Origin: Algicella marina
GTDB lineage: Bacteria; Pseudomonadota; Alphaproteobacteria; Rhodobacterales; Rhodobacteraceae
Assembly (NCBI RefSeq): GCF_009931615.1
Contig: NZ_CP046620.1
Location: 124,001 to 188,000, forward strand
Length of the DNA: 64,000 nucleotides
Direction: 5' to 3'
Shown: piece after piece, positions 61,199 through 64,000 of the stretch
How positions within the stretch are numbered: position 1 is the stretch's first letter
Layout of the letters: each line of letters begins with the position of its first letter
Program-made: the position numbers and the translations under genes
Notes under the pieces: model-generated
The model's input: only the letters and a program-made list of their open reading frames with translations
Told to the model about the DNA's origin: nothing
The model's database searches: none

Positions 61199-61221
61199 AC
61201 GCCTGCTTTCTGAACAGGCGT
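61199..61221 (+). terminator. hairpin after the amidohydrolase gene
   Basis: ACGCCTG (61199-61205) pairs with CAGGCGT (61215-61221) around a 9-nt loop, without a T run. It is a possible 3' end of the dioxygenase-iclR-amidohydrolase unit. Confidence 0.35.
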
Positions 61222-61374
61222 TGCGGGGTGGAATGTCGGGTTTGGACCGGGACGCTGCCTTTCCCTGTATAGTTTTTGGTGGAAGGGCGAGGTTTTGCTA
61301 TCCTTTCCCCAAGGTAATTTCGAATCGCGTGAACAGTAGCCGTGCCTGGCACGGACCTTGGGGGAGGTTGATTG

Positions 61375-64000
61375 ATGATCGGCAAATTTGTTTCCGGTGG
61401 AATCCGCAGGCTGACATTGACAGCAACGGTAGCGGCGGTGGCTTTGGCCGCTACGGGACAGGATGCGGCGGCCAACAACCTCAAGAAAGGGCTGATCGGG
61501 CTGGGAGCCGCGATCATCATCAACGAGGCGATCAAGAACGAACAGCGCAAGCAGGGAACGGCCACGTCTCCATCGTCGTCGTCATCCGGGGCCAAGACCG
61601 CAGACCCGGCTCGGGCGCGGGCGATGGACTTGCAGCGCAATCTGAACGCTTTGGGATTCAATGCCGGACCGGTTGACGGCCAGCCCGGTGCGCAGACCCG
61701 TGCGGCGGTGGAGGCCTATCAGGTGAGCCGGGGTTTCCCCGCGACCGGTGCTCTTTCGGCGATGCAACTGGTGGCGCTGGAGGCGGATGTCGCGCGGCGG
61801 CAGGGCGGCGGTTCCGCGACACCGGCGGTGCAGCGCAGCGCGATGTACGAAATGCAATCCTATCTCGATAGCCTGGGATACAACCCCGGCACCCCGGATG
61901 GCGCCTGGGGCCCACGGTCGCAGGCCGCGCTGGACCAGTTCCGCCGTGACCAGGGCCTTTATGGCGGTGGCGGAGCCCCGAGTGACACCGACTATGCGAT
62001 GCTGCATTCACGGGTGCATGGCGTTGCGCCGGTTACGACACTGATGACGGCCGCGCCCATGGCGTCGCAGCCGGGCGCGCCGTCGGCAAGCGGCTTTGCC
62101 GCGACGTCGGCCCAGCCGGTGCCCCAGGGCGGCGGTTTCCCCGCCGCAGGCGCTTCTCCGACGATCAGCCCCAGTTTTGATTGCAACCTCGCCGCCACGC
62201 CGGCGGAAACCGCAATCTGCGGCAGTGCCCGGCTGGCGGATCTGGACAACCAGATCAATCGCGCCTTCCAGATGTCGGTGGCCCAACTGGGGCCAGACGC
62301 TGCGCGCGAGGCGCAAATGCGCTGGCTGGCGGGAAGAAACCTGTGCACCGGCAACGTCAATTGTCTTGAAAATTCCATGGTGGACCGGATCACGGAACTG
62401 ACGGGGCTGCCGCCGGTGGCGACGGCGATGACTGCCGGCACGGCGGGCGTGTCCGGTGGAATGAACCTCGCCAGCCTGATCGGTACATCGCAGTCCGACG
62501 GTGCCGCCGTGCCTGCCGGTGAGCGGGTGCATATCATCGCCAACCGGTTTGCCGATGTGCCCCCGGGTTTCGAGGACCGGCTGATGATGCTGAACATCAA
62601 GGCCAACCCCGAGGTGCTGTCCAACCTGAGCACGGTGCAATCCCTGTACCTCGCCGCGCAGGTGAAGGCGACGGGGCAGGGCGCACATGTGGTGAACAAC
62701 AGTTTCCGCCAGCATAACCAGCTTGAGCAGGAGGAAATCCTTCAGGCCTATCGGCAGCGGCTGATCGCCGACGCGCATGCGACGCCGGAAATCACTGAGG
62801 CGGCGCCGGTTTCGCTGGCTGTCTACCAGCCGGTGCAGGCGGGTACGTTCGAGGAGGGGCGCGGGCTGGCGCTCGGCGACATGGGGAGGACGGCAACGGC
62901 CGCCGGCACCACAAACAGCAGCGGACTGGCGCGGCTGACCGTGCGATACGACCTGCCGGTCGCCAACTACATTCCGGCGACGCGTGACGAAGCCAAGGCG
63001 CTGCTCGACAGGTTTGCGGCGGCGCAGGCGGCGCAGGAACGGCCGGTGCGCGTGATCTGGGGACGGGTGACGAAGCTGGGAAGCGACGAGACGCTGGCGG
63101 ATTTCGCCACGCAGAGCAACGCCAACCGTGGCTTGCCGACGACGTTCATTCCCGAGAAGGTCACGCTGCATTTTCTGCCGCGCGGTGACCAGCAGTATTA
63201 TCACCATCGGCCAGTGACGGCAGCGGACGAGGCGTTCTACACCTGGACGCTGGATAGCGGTGGCGACGACGCGCCCTCGGGCGAGCGCGACGCGTTGCAG
63301 GTGGCGCAGGAACTGGGACTGCCGATCGAGGGTGGGCACGTGGCCGTTGCCCGCGACGTCAACCGAGTGGCCGATGGTGAGCGCTGGACGACTTTCAACG
63401 CGCTGGCCTACATCGGTGACGAGCCGGATGCGGTGCGCGAAGGCCACAAGTTCGCCGGGGCGGCGCTGCTGTTGTTGCCGGCAGCCGAGCGGCGGGCCTT
63501 TTTCGGCGAGCGCCCGGTCGATCACTACAACAACCAGGGTGTGCAGTTGATGATGGCCAACAACGGCCAGAACCTTGCGGACCAGTTCTTCCCCGATGAA
63601 TTTGCCCGCGAAGATGCGAAAGCGGCTTTCTTCGGCCAGCATTATGATCGCATTCTTGCACGCACGCCGCGGTTTCCGTTGCCGGTGCGGCACACCATAT
63701 CGGTTCACCTTGGTGAGTACGATTTCGAGGGCGAGTTCTTCCCGCTGCGCTATGACTACAATTTCGTACAGGGGCAGGATGCCGCGCGGGTCGTAAGCCT
63801 GCCCGGGCGGACCCATTCCAACCGTTTCGTGCCCGGTCTGGTTTCGGTGGAGCGGATGAAGAATTTGCCGCAGCAGTTGCCGGTGGCGCGGGCGCAGGCG
63901 CGGACACTTCGCGATGCCCTGCCCGACGGCAGGCTGACGCTGGCCTGGTGGGCGACGTTGAACTGGCAGGAGGATGCCAGCGATATCGAGGCGCTGTTCG
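61375..64000 (+). CDS. large exported multidomain protein with two peptidoglycan-binding domains (partial, 3' end outside window)
   Basis: An open frame of 875 codons runs uninterrupted to the end of the window, starting at ATG 61375 shortly after GGGGGAGG. A signal peptide occupies about residues 1-34 (LTLTATVAAVALAATGQDAAA). Two PF01471-type peptidoglycan-binding domains follow: about 82-140 (LQRNLNALGFNAGPVDGQPG) and 157-212 (MQSYLDSLGYNPGTPDGAWG). Next is a segment like LprI lysozyme-inhibitor domains (FDCNLAATPAETAICG, near 267-282) with paired cysteines. The remaining 500 or more residues are Ala/Gln-rich, without any motif I know. It is probably periplasmic and bound to the wall. Confidence 0.75.
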   Translation, partial: MIGKFVSGGIRRLTLTATVAAVALAATGQDAAANNLKKGLIGLGAAIIINEAIKNEQRKQGTATSPSSSSSGAKTADPARARAMDLQRNLNALGFNAGPVDGQPGAQTRAAVEAYQVSRGFPATGALSAMQLVALEADVARRQGGGSATPAVQRSAMYEMQSYLDSLGYNPGTPDGAWGPRSQAALDQFRRDQGLYGGGGAPSDTDYAMLHSRVHGVAPVTTLMTAAPMASQPGAPSASGFAATSAQPVPQGGGFPAAGASPTISPSFDCNLAATPAETAICGSARLADLDNQINRAFQMSVAQLGPDAAREAQMRWLAGRNLCTGNVNCLENSMVDRITELTGLPPVATAMTAGTAGVSGGMNLASLIGTSQSDGAAVPAGERVHIIANRFADVPPGFEDRLMMLNIKANPEVLSNLSTVQSLYLAAQVKATGQGAHVVNNSFRQHNQLEQEEILQAYRQRLIADAHATPEITEAAPVSLAVYQPVQAGTFEEGRGLALGDMGRTATAAGTTNSSGLARLTVRYDLPVANYIPATRDEAKALLDRFAAAQAAQERPVRVIWGRVTKLGSDETLADFATQSNANRGLPTTFIPEKVTLHFLPRGDQQYYHHRPVTAADEAFYTWTLDSGGDDAPSGERDALQVAQELGLPIEGGHVAVARDVNRVADGERWTTFNALAYIGDEPDAVREGHKFAGAALLLLPAAERRAFFGERPVDHYNNQGVQLMMANNGQNLADQFFPDEFAREDAKAAFFGQHYDRILARTPRFPLPVRHTISVHLGEYDFEGEFFPLRYDYNFVQGQDAARVVSLPGRTHSNRFVPGLVSVERMKNLPQQLPVARAQARTLRDALPDGRLTLAWWATLNWQEDASDIEALF

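Noticed and set aside
62008-63816. 602-codon minus-strand open frame at the window end
   Set aside because: It is the antisense of the large exported protein, which has a signal peptide, domains and a ribosome-binding site; the antisense protein has no recognisable features.

Overview
The window is GC-rich bacterial chromosome from an alphaproteobacterium, most likely of the Rhodobacteraceae/Roseobacter group. Supporting signs are a MipZ-type division ATPase, an AapJQMP amino-acid transporter, an ATP12-type chaperone, cysteine-free L31 and S14, and TRAP and amide/aromatic catabolic operons. No rRNA, tRNA, CRISPR array, insertion sequence or prophage was recognised.

Positions 1-2355 carry mipZ, rpmE (L31) and a membrane protein, all on the minus strand. 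Positions 2553-23977 hold the str, S10, spc and alpha ribosomal superoperon on the plus strand (rpsL to rplQ, with secY, adk and rpoA). The gene order is canonical, but three non-ribosomal genes interrupt it: a lipoprotein between fusA and tuf, a small membrane protein between rplP and rpmC, and a GFA-family protein between rpmD and rplO. Terminators follow rplW, rplP, rpmD and rplQ. New promoters precede rplB, rplO and rpsM, and the rpsL, rplB, rplO and rpsM leaders all contain strong hairpins. L3, S5, L15 and L17 carry Ala/Glu-rich C-terminal tails.

Positions 24025-33661 hold rarA, a tandem pair of BLUF-fold proteins (one with a full set of flavin-contact residues, one with none), crcB, an rluC-like gene, an ATP12 homologue, a hotdog thioesterase and the aapJQMP operon. 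Positions 33665-39363 hold a SixA-like phosphatase containing an 11-bp tandem repeat, an Fe-S protein, a fatty-acid hydroxylase-family protein, a WYL regulator with an ABM-domain partner and a 24-bp perfect palindrome, a Na/Pi cotransporter and a Ca/Na exchanger.

Positions 39627-47714 form an AmiC/AmiR-controlled operon: promoter, strong terminator-like leader, amiC, amiR (ANTAR), two permeases, a binding protein, an acetamidase/formamidase and a fused double ABC ATPase. The layout suggests a closed circuit in which an amide is sensed, transcription is antiterminated, and the amide is imported and hydrolysed. Positions 47742-51960 carry exported MsrB, a fasciclin protein and a copper-delivery cluster (SCO, a YcnI-PCuAC fusion, a Cys/His protein). 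Positions 51944-61134 form a divergent catabolic island (FMN reductase, TRAP transporter, YciI, class III CoA-transferase, citryl-CoA-lyase-like enzyme / intradiol dioxygenase, IclR regulator, amidohydrolase) around a palindromic operator. The window ends inside a very large exported peptidoglycan-binding protein.
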